A stretch of DNA of 64,000 bases, taken from JAAUUJ01 sp964392245 (GTDB taxonomy: Bacteria > Cyanobacteriota > Cyanobacteriia > Thermostichales > Thermostichaceae). A program made the translations under genes and the position numbers. Position 1 is the first letter of the stretch. Each line of letters opens with the position of its first letter. The stretch spans positions 1 through 64,000 of the forward strand of contig CAYMOX010000016.1 of assembly GCA_964392245.1 (NCBI GenBank). The letters run 5' to 3'. The notes beneath the pieces were generated by a model, which worked only from the letters and a program-made list of their open reading frames with translations, had not been told where the DNA came from and ran no database searches. Shown here piece by piece: positions 45,548 to 54,567 of the stretch.

Positions 45548-47413
45548 TTAGCTCATCCGCAGGTGCTGAATGGATTGGGACCTAATCACCCAGATCCCTC
45601 CATCTCCGGCCAAGAGCTGGCAGTCTGGATCCACAAAAGGCTCTGTATCTGGAAATGATTTGCTGACAAGCATCTGTCCTTGCTGACAGGCAACCCGTAC
45701 AATGCCTTCTTCAGTAACTGCCAGAAGTTCATGACCAAAGGCACATTTTCCCTTGAGGCTGCTCAGCCAGGATCCATCCCCTCGTTCGGCGGAGGCACTG
45801 GCAATCACCCTTCCATCTGGCTGGATCACCTGACACCAGTGCATTGTCCGCCCCTGTTCCTGAGACGCTAAGAACAACCAGCAGCGATCTGAGCTGAAAT
45901 AACAGGTGGCTTGCAGCCATTCTCCTCTGCCTAGCTTGAGAGAGACTGTATCGTTCAAGCCCTTCTGATCGGTTTGAAAAACAAAGCCCACTCGTAAATG
46001 ACTGGCACGGTAGATCCCAAAACCAAAGTTCTCCCCCACCCAGATCTGGGTTTGTCCCTGCAGTACATCTCCGACAAGCTCAGGTCCAAGACTGCCGGAT
46101 CTGAATAGTTGTCCCGATTGAACCCAGTAACTTTGTCTGGAGTTGGTAGCGACTACAGGCTGATGGGCATAGAGATCGGTACTGATCCTTTGCATTGGCT
46201 TGTCAGGGGTCAGTCCAATCACCTGCGATTGTTGACCGATCCACGTCATCCTGCCCTGGAGGTGGTAGCAAACCCTGGCATCCAGATCTCCAGTGATCAC
46301 AACCTCCCCGTGCTCACGCCGCAGTTTACCTGCTCTCTCATGGTAAAGCCAGAGCAATTGCCCCTTCTGGTAGGCAGCTGTCAGGATCAGGCCTCTGGTT
46401 TGAAAGTGAGTCGTGGCTGTTACAGAACCCCGCACTCTGATTACTTGCTTGACTGCTCCAGATTTCAGGCAGGCTGGGCAGATCGAGCGAGCATGTTCAG
46501 TGCCACATTGGGTGCAGGTGGTCCAGGTAAGGGAGTTGAGCAGGTGCTGAGGCCAGGGTTGGCGCAGATCTTTTTCAAATACCTGTTGAAAGTGATGGAG
46601 CAGATCATCGGGGAGGTTGCGGAAGGGGAGGGCGGAGGGAGGATAGCGAACCTGGGGATGAAAAATTGTGATCCGTTGCAGAGGCCGAGCATGGTGAGGA
46701 AGGCGATCGGCTGGATCTTTAGGTTTATAGACTCCACCATAGGGACCTACACAGAGAAGACTCTGAAACAGGAGCACAGAGAATGCATACCAGTCTGACA
46801 GAGGTGAAAAAGGCTGACTCAGTTCCACAATGCCGCTAGCCGGATCACACAGTAAAGGATCCAGGAACGTAGAGGTAAACATCCGGCAGGGAAACCCCCG
46901 GAACTGAAAGGAATCGGTATCGATCACATAAGCAGCAGTGTCAGAGACCAGGATATTCAGATCATTAAAATCCCCGATCACCACGTCTGCTTGATGCAAT
47001 TGAACAAGAGTCTGGTGCAGATCCTTGAAGATCTCCACAACCTTCTGGCTTGGAATTCCCTGTTGCCGAAAGCTACGTTCTCCATATCGCATCAGTTTTT
47101 CGGCCTGGGCTAGGAGCCGCATGGTGTAACCAATAATGGATCCACTCTGGGGATCCGTCACCAAACCTTGAGGGCTGATCACTCGTTCCGGCAATCCTTG
47201 AGGGAACTGCTTCAGCTTGATCTGGTGTTCCTGTAAGCGCTGTCGAGCTCCTTCTTGAGCGATTTGTTGACCAGCATAGTCAGGGTGATCTGCGGGTTTA
47301 AACACTTTCACTGCCTGTTGTTTTCCCAGGGCATAGACCTCTGCCTCCCCACCCTGCCCCACCAGATCTTTGGGTTTGAGATGGCGGCATTTACCGTCGA
47401 TCATGACTTTCAT
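45548..47413 (-). CDS. Divergent protein kinase with zinc ribbon and propeller-like C-terminus
   Basis: This protein has 621 residues. Residues 15-290 form a eukaryotic-type kinase domain: glycine loop VGQGGEAEVYAL, lysine K36 in AVKVFK, catalytic loop GDFNDLN (D148, N153) instead of HRD, and IDTDSF in place of DFG. This variant set is typical of kinases in TerY-P triads. A zinc ribbon follows with C300, C303, C312 and C315, then about 300 residues of repeated strands resembling a beta-propeller. It starts at ATG 47413, overlapping the PP2C stop by four bases, so the two are coupled. It probably phosphorylates the vWA protein or a shared target, with the PP2C reversing it. Confidence 0.85.
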   Translation of the reverse strand: MKVMIDGKCRHLKPKDLVGQGGEAEVYALGKQQAVKVFKPADHPDYAGQQIAQEGARQRLQEHQIKLKQFPQGLPERVISPQGLVTDPQSGSIIGYTMRLLAQAEKLMRYGERSFRQQGIPSQKVVEIFKDLHQTLVQLHQADVVIGDFNDLNILVSDTAAYVIDTDSFQFRGFPCRMFTSTFLDPLLCDPASGIVELSQPFSPLSDWYAFSVLLFQSLLCVGPYGGVYKPKDPADRLPHHARPLQRITIFHPQVRYPPSALPFRNLPDDLLHHFQQVFEKDLRQPWPQHLLNSLTWTTCTQCGTEHARSICPACLKSGAVKQVIRVRGSVTATTHFQTRGLILTAAYQKGQLLWLYHERAGKLRREHGEVVITGDLDARVCYHLQGRMTWIGQQSQVIGLTPDKPMQRISTDLYAHQPVVATNSRQSYWVQSGQLFRSGSLGPELVGDVLQGQTQIWVGENFGFGIYRASHLRVGFVFQTDQKGLNDTVSLKLGRGEWLQATCYFSSDRCWLFLASQEQGRTMHWCQVIQPDGRVIASASAERGDGSWLSSLKGKCAFGHELLAVTEEGIVRVACQQGQMLVSKSFPDTEPFVDPDCQLLAGDGGIWVIRSQSIQHLRMS

Positions 47414-48306
47414 CGGATGTCTTTCCTTCGCTTCAAAACGATCAAGGTCGTGTCATCTGGCAACAATCCGCCTTCCCTCTGCAGGGTTTGGGTGTTCCAA
47501 TGGGGACGAAGCACCTCACGGTTGATCAAGTTCAGGTAACGACGGATCTGATCAGGATTTTGAAAGTAGCGATCCTCCTGCCAGAACTGGCTGATAGGCC
47601 CAACCCGCTCCTTTTTTCCGGGCAGATTGTGAGCCGACACCTGCATCAGATCGGCAACTCCATCCGTGCCAATGAGCAGAGTCTCCACCTCTTGAATCGG
47701 CAGATCCACCAAAATTTCCAGGGGTGGCAGATCATCCCTTAGCAATCCATAGGCCAGATAAGCAGGTGCATTGTCTTCACAGGATCCAGAAAGTTTGACG
47801 TCGCCATTCAGGATCACAACCCCATCGCCAATGTTGAAGACCACCACTTTTTCTGCAGTCAGGATCACGCCCACCAGGGTGAAGAGCAAATAGTCCTGGA
47901 GCAGGCGGCTAGGAGGTCCCGGGATCAGCCTGACTAAATCTTGGAGAGATTGCAGCAGAGCAGATTGCAACCCTGACCAATGCAAATCCCCAGATTGAAG
48001 TTGTTGATAGATCACCTGAGCACAGATCCAGCTCCCCAGTTGAGCACCCACCTCGCTATGAGCACTGCTACCGCAGCCATCACTGACGATCCCCACCAGA
48101 TGATCCTGATCCTGCAAGATCACAAAGGCATCCTGATTGTTTTTCCCCACTCGAGCATGCTCTCTGCCCTGAACAGAACCATAGGCCAGATCCAGATCCC
48201 TAAATGTAAGGGGTGTTCTCTTTCCCGATTGGGTAACCAGGCAGTAAGCCTCCCCTGATCCAGACTCAGGATCCGAGACTGGAGGGAGCTGGTGATGATC
48301 ACTCAT
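47410..48306 (-). CDS. PP2C-family protein phosphatase
   Basis: This 298-residue serine/threonine phosphatase shows the PP2C metal-binding series: NNQDAF, SDGCGSSAHSEVGA, NIGDGVV, GTDGVADL and DDTT. The fit to the metal-dependent fold is good throughout. It is cytoplasmic, with no membrane segment. ATG 48306 is the first ATG; an in-frame TTG lies three codons earlier. It is the promoter-proximal gene of the kinase/hydrolase/vWA cluster, and its stop overlaps the kinase start (ATGA type). Confidence 0.88.
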   Translation of the reverse strand: MSDHHQLPPVSDPESGSGEAYCLVTQSGKRTPLTFRDLDLAYGSVQGREHARVGKNNQDAFVILQDQDHLVGIVSDGCGSSAHSEVGAQLGSWICAQVIYQQLQSGDLHWSGLQSALLQSLQDLVRLIPGPPSRLLQDYLLFTLVGVILTAEKVVVFNIGDGVVILNGDVKLSGSCEDNAPAYLAYGLLRDDLPPLEILVDLPIQEVETLLIGTDGVADLMQVSAHNLPGKKERVGPISQFWQEDRYFQNPDQIRRYLNLINREVLRPHWNTQTLQREGGLLPDDTTLIVLKRRKDIR

Positions 48307-48334
48307 AGCGAACAAGTTATTTATGGTTGGATTT

Positions 48335-48362
48335 ACTATAACATGAAACTTCTCTTTGTCTA
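48335..48362 (-). promoter_or_regulatory. Possible promoter of the PP2C/kinase/vWA locus
   Basis: On the minus strand TAGACA (48362-48357) and TATAGT (48340-48335) are 16 bases apart and end 28 bases before the PP2C start. The match is fair, not decisive. The rest of the 304-base gap between PP2C and the esterase gene holds no gene I can see. Confidence 0.4.
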
Positions 48363-48610
48363 TCCCTGGGCTCTAATCTTCGCTCGGCCATGTATTTTCT
48401 AGCCCAAGGAGGGACTCGGGAGTTGATTGACCCGCCTCAGAGATTCAGCAAATATAGTCATCTAAACCATAAATCTTGATTATTTGCTTGCTTTCACGCA
48501 ACCCCTTGATCCTTAAAATGCTATTGAACCAACCGCCCATAGGCCCTGTCTAACCTTGAGCCTGGTTGATTCCCGGCAAATGATCTAGATACTAGAGGAG
48601 CGATTCTGTG

Positions 48611-49597
48611 ATGCGTAAGTTGATGTCCTGGCTGGGGATCTGTGGGGTCTATGTGTGCGCTGCCTGTGGCACTCCTGATCCCGTCAGTCTTTTTCCAGCG
48701 CAAGCAGGGAAGGATCAGCAGGAAGTTGCTTTGGCGGTTCATTCTCAGGAACGGACCTGCACCCCAGCGAGGCTCACGGCCTATTTGGATATTCCGTATC
48801 AGAGCATCCCAGGGGTTGATCCCAATCTGCTTAGCTTAGATATCTACCCCGCCGGATCCCAAACCTGCGATCAGCCTGTGGTGGTTTGGGTGCATGGGGG
48901 TGGCTGGCGCCGAGGCGATAAATCCAACTCGATTGCCGATAAACGCCGACTCTTCAACGAAGCTGGTTACCTGCTGGTTAGTGTGAACTATCGCCTGTCT
49001 CCTGATCCTTCACAGTTGTGGAATCCATTTCGGATCAAATATCCCATCCACCCTCAGGATGTGGCGACGGCCCTGAACTGGATCAGCAACAATATCCGCA
49101 CCTACGGGGGGGATTCAGACAAGATCGCCTTGTTGGGCCACTCTGCTGGAGGAGGGATCGTTGCAGTGCTGGGAACCAATGAGTCATTTCTGCAAGCGCA
49201 AGGAAAAGATCTGGATTTGCTGTCGTGTGTGGGTTCTCTGGATACGGAGGCCTACGATATTCCTACTCAGATGGAAACTGCTTCCCTAGGAACTCGCAAT
49301 CTCTATATCAACGCCTTCGGTGCCCTGCCAAGCATCTGGTCAGAAGCCTCTCCCATCAATCACCTGGAGGCCAGCAAAGGGATCCCGCCCTTTCTGTTAG
49401 TTGCTCGGGGTAGTCTGCAACGGCAAGCGATGGTGACCAATTTTGCCCAGGAGCTGGAATCGGTAGGAGCATCCACAACGATGATCCAAGCCCTTGAACT
49501 CTCGCATGAAGAGGTCAATACTTTGATTGGGAAACCTGGAGACAGTGTGATGACACCACCGCTAATGCAGTTCCTCAGCCAATGTTTTAGCAGGTAA
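48611..49597 (+). CDS. Exported alpha/beta hydrolase (esterase, BD-FAE/carboxylesterase-like)
   Basis: This 328-residue protein has an N-terminal signal region ending in VCAACG, possibly a lipoprotein site. The catalytic domain has the oxyanion motif VWVHGGGWRRGDK, the nucleophile in LLGHSAGGGIV, and the histidine in ELSHEEVN. The hormone-sensitive-lipase-like HGGG motif points to an esterase or feruloyl-esterase-like enzyme acting in the periplasm or at the cell surface. GAGGAG lies about ten bases before ATG 48611; a GTG one codon earlier is also possible. It stands alone between divergent and convergent neighbours. Confidence 0.85.
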   Translation: MRKLMSWLGICGVYVCAACGTPDPVSLFPAQAGKDQQEVALAVHSQERTCTPARLTAYLDIPYQSIPGVDPNLLSLDIYPAGSQTCDQPVVVWVHGGGWRRGDKSNSIADKRRLFNEAGYLLVSVNYRLSPDPSQLWNPFRIKYPIHPQDVATALNWISNNIRTYGGDSDKIALLGHSAGGGIVAVLGTNESFLQAQGKDLDLLSCVGSLDTEAYDIPTQMETASLGTRNLYINAFGALPSIWSEASPINHLEASKGIPPFLLVARGSLQRQAMVTNFAQELESVGASTTMIQALELSHEEVNTLIGKPGDSVMTPPLMQFLSQCFSR

Positions 49598-49651
49598 AGA
49601 GCTGGAGATCCTTTAATTGAAGGGGGGCTTCGTAGATCACCTGTTTCAACA

Positions 49652-50695
49652 TTATAGAGAGATAACCCCCAGCCCTGGCTGATCACTGGGCATGAGATAG
49701 CCCTCCCGCAATTCAGGACCCACAAAAGGATCGTCCACCAGATTCAGGTGACTATCCAGATCAAGATAATCCACCAACGGACCCAGCTGGGCTGCCGCTG
49801 CATTGGCCAGAGCCGTATGACCATAACAGCCGAGCATCACCTGTAGTTCCAGCGCCCGTGCAGTGTGGATCATACGCAGGGCTTCCGTGAGCCCTCCCGA
49901 TTTCATCAGCTTGATGTTAATGCCATGAACACGGTTGATCAGAAAAGGCAGATCACTGCTGGTCAAGCAACTTTCATCCGCAAAGATAGGCAGGGTGGCC
50001 TGATGCCACAGACTCAACAGCTGCTCCTCTTTACCCTTTTCCAGAGGTTGCTCTACCAATGCCACCCCCTGACCTGCCAGCCAGTTGCACATGGGCACAG
50101 CCTCCTCCAGGGTCCAGCCACCGTTGGCATCCACCGTCAGCAACGATCCGGTCGGAATCACCTCCTGCACCGCGATCACCATCTCCTGATCCAGGTGGGT
50201 TCCCTCAGGGTTCCCAAGCTTTAACTTGAAGGCAGAAATCTCCCCGCGGTCCATCCAGGCTTGCGCCTGTTCCTGGGCTAGCTCCGGGCTGCTGATTCCA
50301 ATCGTGACGGTGGTCTGGGGGCAGTAGCGCCGATTCAGTCCCCACAGTTTCCAAAGGGGCACTTGGAGGGCTTTCCCCATCCAGTCATAAAGAGCCATAT
50401 CCACAGCAGCCCGTGCGGCGGAGGGCATCTCCCGTTCCAGCATCAACGCTGTGATGGTTTGTCGATCCCAGGGGGTGAACCCTTCCAAACTGCCCGCCAG
50501 GGTCTGCAGAGCTATCTGGATTTCTTCCAGGGTTTGCGGATGTTCATCGACGGTAAAGGCACAGGCCTCTCCCCACCCCTGCAGACCTTCATGCTCTAGC
50601 TGCAGCCAGATCACCGCAGTGGATGTTTGGGTGCCTCGACTGATGGTTAGGGGAAACCGTTTATGAACAGTGAAGGTTTGAATGTGCAGTTGCAT
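49652..50695 (-). CDS. Enolase-superfamily enzyme, probable dipeptide epimerase
   Basis: This 347-residue enzyme carries the muconate-cycloisomerase subgroup residues: KxK in AFKLKLGN, metal ligands in TVDANGGW, LVEQPLE and FADESC, and the second base in NIKLMKSGG. Closest by eye to L-Ala-D/L-Glu epimerases that recycle murein peptides, though some relatives are O-succinylbenzoate synthases. The start ATG 50695 matches the family start; the open frame extends to 50803. It is convergent with the esterase gene and divergent from comEC. Confidence 0.8.
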   Translation of the reverse strand: MQLHIQTFTVHKRFPLTISRGTQTSTAVIWLQLEHEGLQGWGEACAFTVDEHPQTLEEIQIALQTLAGSLEGFTPWDRQTITALMLEREMPSAARAAVDMALYDWMGKALQVPLWKLWGLNRRYCPQTTVTIGISSPELAQEQAQAWMDRGEISAFKLKLGNPEGTHLDQEMVIAVQEVIPTGSLLTVDANGGWTLEEAVPMCNWLAGQGVALVEQPLEKGKEEQLLSLWHQATLPIFADESCLTSSDLPFLINRVHGINIKLMKSGGLTEALRMIHTARALELQVMLGCYGHTALANAAAAQLGPLVDYLDLDSHLNLVDDPFVGPELREGYLMPSDQPGLGVISL

Positions 50696-50873
50696 ACAAT
50701 CACAGCCAAGGGTGATAAGGTCCATTTTGACTCTGGCATAGAGTGAGGGGTCCTGGCGGAGAAGATTTTTGTCAGGCTCAGAATCCGCATACCCTGCCAG
50801 CACGGGTGCGGCAGACTACTTCCTCTGGCCAGAATTCACGGTATAACTGGGGCATTGCCCGAGGAGCCGTTGA

Positions 50874-53147
50874 ATGGAGAGCACCTATTTACTGGGATTG
50901 GCCTGGATTGCCGGAATGCTCTGTCGCTCCTTGCCTGCTGGATCCACATGGGGATGGATCTGGCCCTTGCTGGTGGGGATCCTCGGTGCTGCTCTCAGTC
51001 TTCGTCGCCCCGCCTTGCTGCGCACCTGGTTGATCGCAGGATTGGTGGGGTTAGTGGCATGGGCCTATCTGGGTTTGCGCACCCCTGTCCCTGGTCCTCT
51101 AGACATCAGTTTGCAGGCTCCGCAACCCCGCGCTACCCTGGCGGGAAAAGTGCTCACCGATCCGCAGGAAACTCGGAGTGGCCGGGTACGCTTCTGGCTG
51201 CAGACCACTCAATTTTTTCCAGAACAGGGTCAGCCCCAGAAGGCTGAGGGCAAACTCTACGTCACCATGGCCTCAGATGTCCTGGAGGACAAGGATGTTC
51301 ATCCCGGTCAGACCCTGGAAATCCTCGGCTCCCTCTATGTACCCAGTCCCTGTCAAAACCCAGGGGGCTTTGACTTTAAGAGCTACTTGCAACAGCAGGG
51401 TGCCTTTGCGGGATTGAGTGCCTATGAGGTCAAGGTGATAGACGAGGGACTATCGTGGGGGGGGTGGTCTTTTCGTCGCCGCATCCGAAGTTCCCTTGTC
51501 CAGGGATTGGGTCCCACTCAGGGGGAGCTCCTAGTCTCTATGGTCTTGGGGTCTCGAGCAGCCGACCTTGACTTTGAACTGGGGGATCAGTTTCGCGCCG
51601 TGGGAATGGCACACGTTCTGGCGGCTTCCGGGTTTCAAGTCTCTTTACTTTTAGGGGTCACCCTCACCCTTCTCCAAAATGCGCTGCCCTGGCAAAAGCA
51701 ACTGGTGGGCCTGGGCAGTTTGGGGCTGTTTTTGCTATTGGCAGGCTTCAGTCCGCCTGTGCTGAGGGCTGCCCTCATGGGGTTGGCCTTTGTTGTAGGC
51801 ATGGGTGAATCTCCAGCGCAAAAGAAACTGAAGCTTGATCCCCTGGGGCTCCTGTTACTGGCTGCTGTATTCATGCTGGTGATTGATCCCACCCAGGTTA
51901 CGAACCTCAGTTTCCAGCTGAGTTTTCTGGCGACGCTGGGCCTGATGGTGGGGGTCAACCCCCTGGTGGCCCGGATGCCCTGGATCCCTCAAGGAATTGC
52001 TGAACCAGCGGCGATCACCCTTTCTGCTCAGCTCTGGACCTTACCCCTTCAACTGAGTGTTTTTGGCAAATTGGCCAACTACTTTCTGGTGGCCAACCTG
52101 CTTACCCTATTCTTTGTCGTCATTATTTCAGTGGTGGGGTTTGCGGTCTGTGGAATTGCCCTGATCAGTCCCCCCCTGGGGGCTCTTCTGGCTCGTCCCC
52201 TCACAGTGCTGATCGTGCCGATGATGAATCTGGTGGGGTGGATTGCCAGTTGGCCAGGTGCGACCTTCAATACGGGCACACTCTCAACCCTACAAAGCGT
52301 GCTTCTCTATGCCCCGCTGGTGGCCCTCACCTTCTGGCCTGCCTGGAGATCCCGGATCCGCTGGCAGGGGACAGCCCTGATCATGGCCGCCATCTTCTGG
52401 CTACCCAACCTGGTGTGGCGGGGACCCGCAGTGAAAATTACAGTGCTCGCCACGGGACGGGCTCCGGTCATGGTAGTGCAGTCGCATCAAGAGTCCGTGG
52501 TCATCAATAGCGGTGCAGATGAAGTTGTGAGCTATGATCTGCTTCCTTTCCTCCGGGGGGAGGGAATTCGGCGGATTGATCATGCGATTGCCACCACTGC
52601 CGAGGGGTTGATCAATGGAGGATGGACGCAACTGCTTGAGGAAATCTCGATCCGCAACTTCTGGGATGGAGGGGGAGCCAGGGTTTCCGGTCCCTACACC
52701 CAGGTGCTGGCAACCGTGCAGGCCAGTCATGCCATCCAGTATCAATCCCTGCAGCCAGGGGATCGGATTCCCACAAGCTCACTGCTGGATCTTCAGGTCT
52801 TGCACACGGCTCCCCTGGTCTTGAGTCTGACCACTCAACCCCAATCTGCAGAATCCGCCACCTGGCTGTTGCTGGGGACGGCAGATCGGAATGTGCAGAC
52901 GTCGGTTCTGCAAAATGCGGCGATTCGTCCGGCCCAGGCGAATTGGATCTGGTGGGATGCCAGCGCACTGTCGCGGGAACTGCTGGAAGGACTGCAAATT
53001 CAGGGGGGGGTGGCCAGTCAAACAGGGGCGACCCCACCGGAACCCTGGTTCCAGGAACAGGGACGGCCACTGTTGAACACGGGCCAGGACGGAGCTGTCT
53101 GCTGGCATCCAGGGATCGACATTTATCCCTGCGGCGCCTGCAGTTGA
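50874..53147 (+). CDS. comEC: ComEC/Rec2-type DNA uptake channel
   Basis: This 757-residue inner-membrane protein should carry single-stranded DNA into the cytoplasm during natural transformation. It has the N-terminal helices, the DUF4131 OB-like region (about 60-190) and the competence domain with MAHVLAASGFQVSLLLGV and QLSFLATLGLM. The C-terminal soluble domain occupies the place of the metallo-beta-lactamase domain, but the metal-binding HxHxDH is absent; the corresponding stretch reads HAIATTAEGLINGG. The domain is therefore unlikely to be a nuclease here. It starts at ATG 50874 and its end overlaps the convergent phosphatase gene by 25 bases. Confidence 0.9.
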   Translation: MESTYLLGLAWIAGMLCRSLPAGSTWGWIWPLLVGILGAALSLRRPALLRTWLIAGLVGLVAWAYLGLRTPVPGPLDISLQAPQPRATLAGKVLTDPQETRSGRVRFWLQTTQFFPEQGQPQKAEGKLYVTMASDVLEDKDVHPGQTLEILGSLYVPSPCQNPGGFDFKSYLQQQGAFAGLSAYEVKVIDEGLSWGGWSFRRRIRSSLVQGLGPTQGELLVSMVLGSRAADLDFELGDQFRAVGMAHVLAASGFQVSLLLGVTLTLLQNALPWQKQLVGLGSLGLFLLLAGFSPPVLRAALMGLAFVVGMGESPAQKKLKLDPLGLLLLAAVFMLVIDPTQVTNLSFQLSFLATLGLMVGVNPLVARMPWIPQGIAEPAAITLSAQLWTLPLQLSVFGKLANYFLVANLLTLFFVVIISVVGFAVCGIALISPPLGALLARPLTVLIVPMMNLVGWIASWPGATFNTGTLSTLQSVLLYAPLVALTFWPAWRSRIRWQGTALIMAAIFWLPNLVWRGPAVKITVLATGRAPVMVVQSHQESVVINSGADEVVSYDLLPFLRGEGIRRIDHAIATTAEGLINGGWTQLLEEISIRNFWDGGGARVSGPYTQVLATVQASHAIQYQSLQPGDRIPTSSLLDLQVLHTAPLVLSLTTQPQSAESATWLLLGTADRNVQTSVLQNAAIRPAQANWIWWDASALSRELLEGLQIQGGVASQTGATPPEPWFQEQGRPLLNTGQDGAVCWHPGIDIYPCGACS

Positions 53148-53791
53148 CTGAGATAGGTCTCTAGAACTCGCAGTTGCTCAGAAGTCGGACTGGTGGGGGG
53201 ATGAACCTGCTTTAACCAGTGCAGCGCTTCTACAACCCGTAGGGATCGGTACTGACAGAGATAAGCCAGACAGACAAGCGGGGACCGTTCCATTCCCCCT
53301 AAGCAATGGACATAGAGAGGCATTTGCCTTTCCTGGGCCCGATGGATTACCTCCACGGCTCGGCCAAGCTCCTCTGGTAACATGGGGGCGGGATAGTGGC
53401 TGTCAGGTAGGACCAAACGCCCACAGTGGAAGTCGGCACGGACATCTTCGGGTAACTGACCCTCTCGCTCGGAACAGAGGCTCAGAACGGCCATGATCTT
53501 AGCGGCCTTGAGGACTGCAGCATCTCCTGGACGAGGGAGATCCCCCACCGCCAATTTTCCTGGGATAACCCAGCTAAACCTCAGTCCCCGAGATCGTGAG
53601 CGAGGACGGTGTTGGGGGGCAAATAAACGGATCAACCAATTCCAGATCTTTTGCAGGAGCGATTCCAGGGAAGAGAACGGCCCAACTCCTGATCCGGATG
53701 ACCCATGACGCTCACCCCCTGCTCCCAACGCGGTGATTGCCAACATCAACGGTGTTGAGTTAAAGGACATGGGCACCGCTACACGACCCAT
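53123..53791 (-). CDS. Dual-specificity protein phosphatase
   Basis: This protein of about 222 residues has the cysteine phosphatase P-loop VHCLGGMERSP (C163, R169) and a candidate general acid at D130. The catalytic part starts near residue 70; the first 60 residues are low in family character, so the true start could be ATG 53770 rather than 53791, and neither has a clear ribosome binding site. The small dual-specificity fold acts on phosphotyrosine, phosphoserine or other phosphates; the target is unknown. It overlaps the end of comEC by 25 bases on the opposite strand. Confidence 0.75.
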   Translation of the reverse strand: MGRVAVPMSFNSTPLMLAITALGAGGERHGSSGSGVGPFSSLESLLQKIWNWLIRLFAPQHRPRSRSRGLRFSWVIPGKLAVGDLPRPGDAAVLKAAKIMAVLSLCSEREGQLPEDVRADFHCGRLVLPDSHYPAPMLPEELGRAVEVIHRAQERQMPLYVHCLGGMERSPLVCLAYLCQYRSLRVVEALHWLKQVHPPTSPTSEQLRVLETYLSQLQAPQG

Positions 53792-53853
53792 AAGCTTTCA
53801 TAAAGAGTAGATAAACTTATCTTCAGCATACGTGATCCACAGAGGCACTCTTT

Positions 53854-54567
53854 TTAGTCGGGCTGCAATCCGTTTGAGAATCTACGCACAGCTGCAATTA
53901 ATCTTTCAGGGATATCAGTAATAACACCTATTACGTTAGGTTGTTTTAGCAGATCCTGTCCATGATCCAGATCATTGACGGTCCAGGGCAAGAGCGAGAT
54001 TTGTGAAACATGAGCCTCCTGGAATAGAGCAGGGGTGAGATGCTGCCAGTGGGGAGCCAGGATGGAGGCACCCATCTGCTGGCATCTCTGGCAAAACAGC
54101 TGAGCCCTGACCCTTTCATCTCGAGGGCCCACTGATTTGGGGATCAAAAGCCCGGTACTGACCTCCGGATCACAAAGAAGCACTTTTCGCAGAGAGGTGT
54201 CCAGAAATGATGTCACGATAAACTGTTCAGGATTCAAATAACGCTTGGTTAACTCCAAAAGGAGAGATTCGTATCCGGTCTCCTTCAGTTCCAGATCCAG
54301 GAGACAGTGAGCCTGCAATAGCTGCAGAACCGACTCAAGGGAAGGGACAGATTTTTGCGCCTGCAGTTCAGCAAAGATCCAGTTCTGAATTGGCACACCC
54401 CTGAACGCAGGATCGTGGTGAGTGAGGAGGATCCCATCGGCAGAACAGCGCACATCGCATTCAATCATGTCAACCCCAATGGCAAGGGCCCAGCGAAATC
54501 CTGCCAGGGTATTCTCGGCGGCACCAGGCTGACCACGGTGGGCCACGATCCAGGGTCTGCTATTCAC
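53854..54567 (-). CDS. Glycerophosphodiester phosphodiesterase
   Basis: This protein of about 237 residues has the GDPD fold that hydrolyses glycerophosphodiesters to glycerol 3-phosphate and an alcohol. Conserved residues are in IVAHRGQPGAAENTL, IECDVRCSADG and THHDP. There is no signal peptide, so it is cytoplasmic. The frame is open up to a TTG at 54594. I prefer the GTG at 54567, which overlaps the stop of cpcT by eight bases and sits eight codons before the conserved HRG. It probably follows cpcT in one transcript. Confidence 0.85.
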   Translation of the reverse strand: MNSRPWIVAHRGQPGAAENTLAGFRWALAIGVDMIECDVRCSADGILLTHHDPAFRGVPIQNWIFAELQAQKSVPSLESVLQLLQAHCLLDLELKETGYESLLLELTKRYLNPEQFIVTSFLDTSLRKVLLCDPEVSTGLLIPKSVGPRDERVRAQLFCQRCQQMGASILAPHWQHLTPALFQEAHVSQISLLPWTVNDLDHGQDLLKQPNVIGVITDIPERLIAAVRRFSNGLQPD

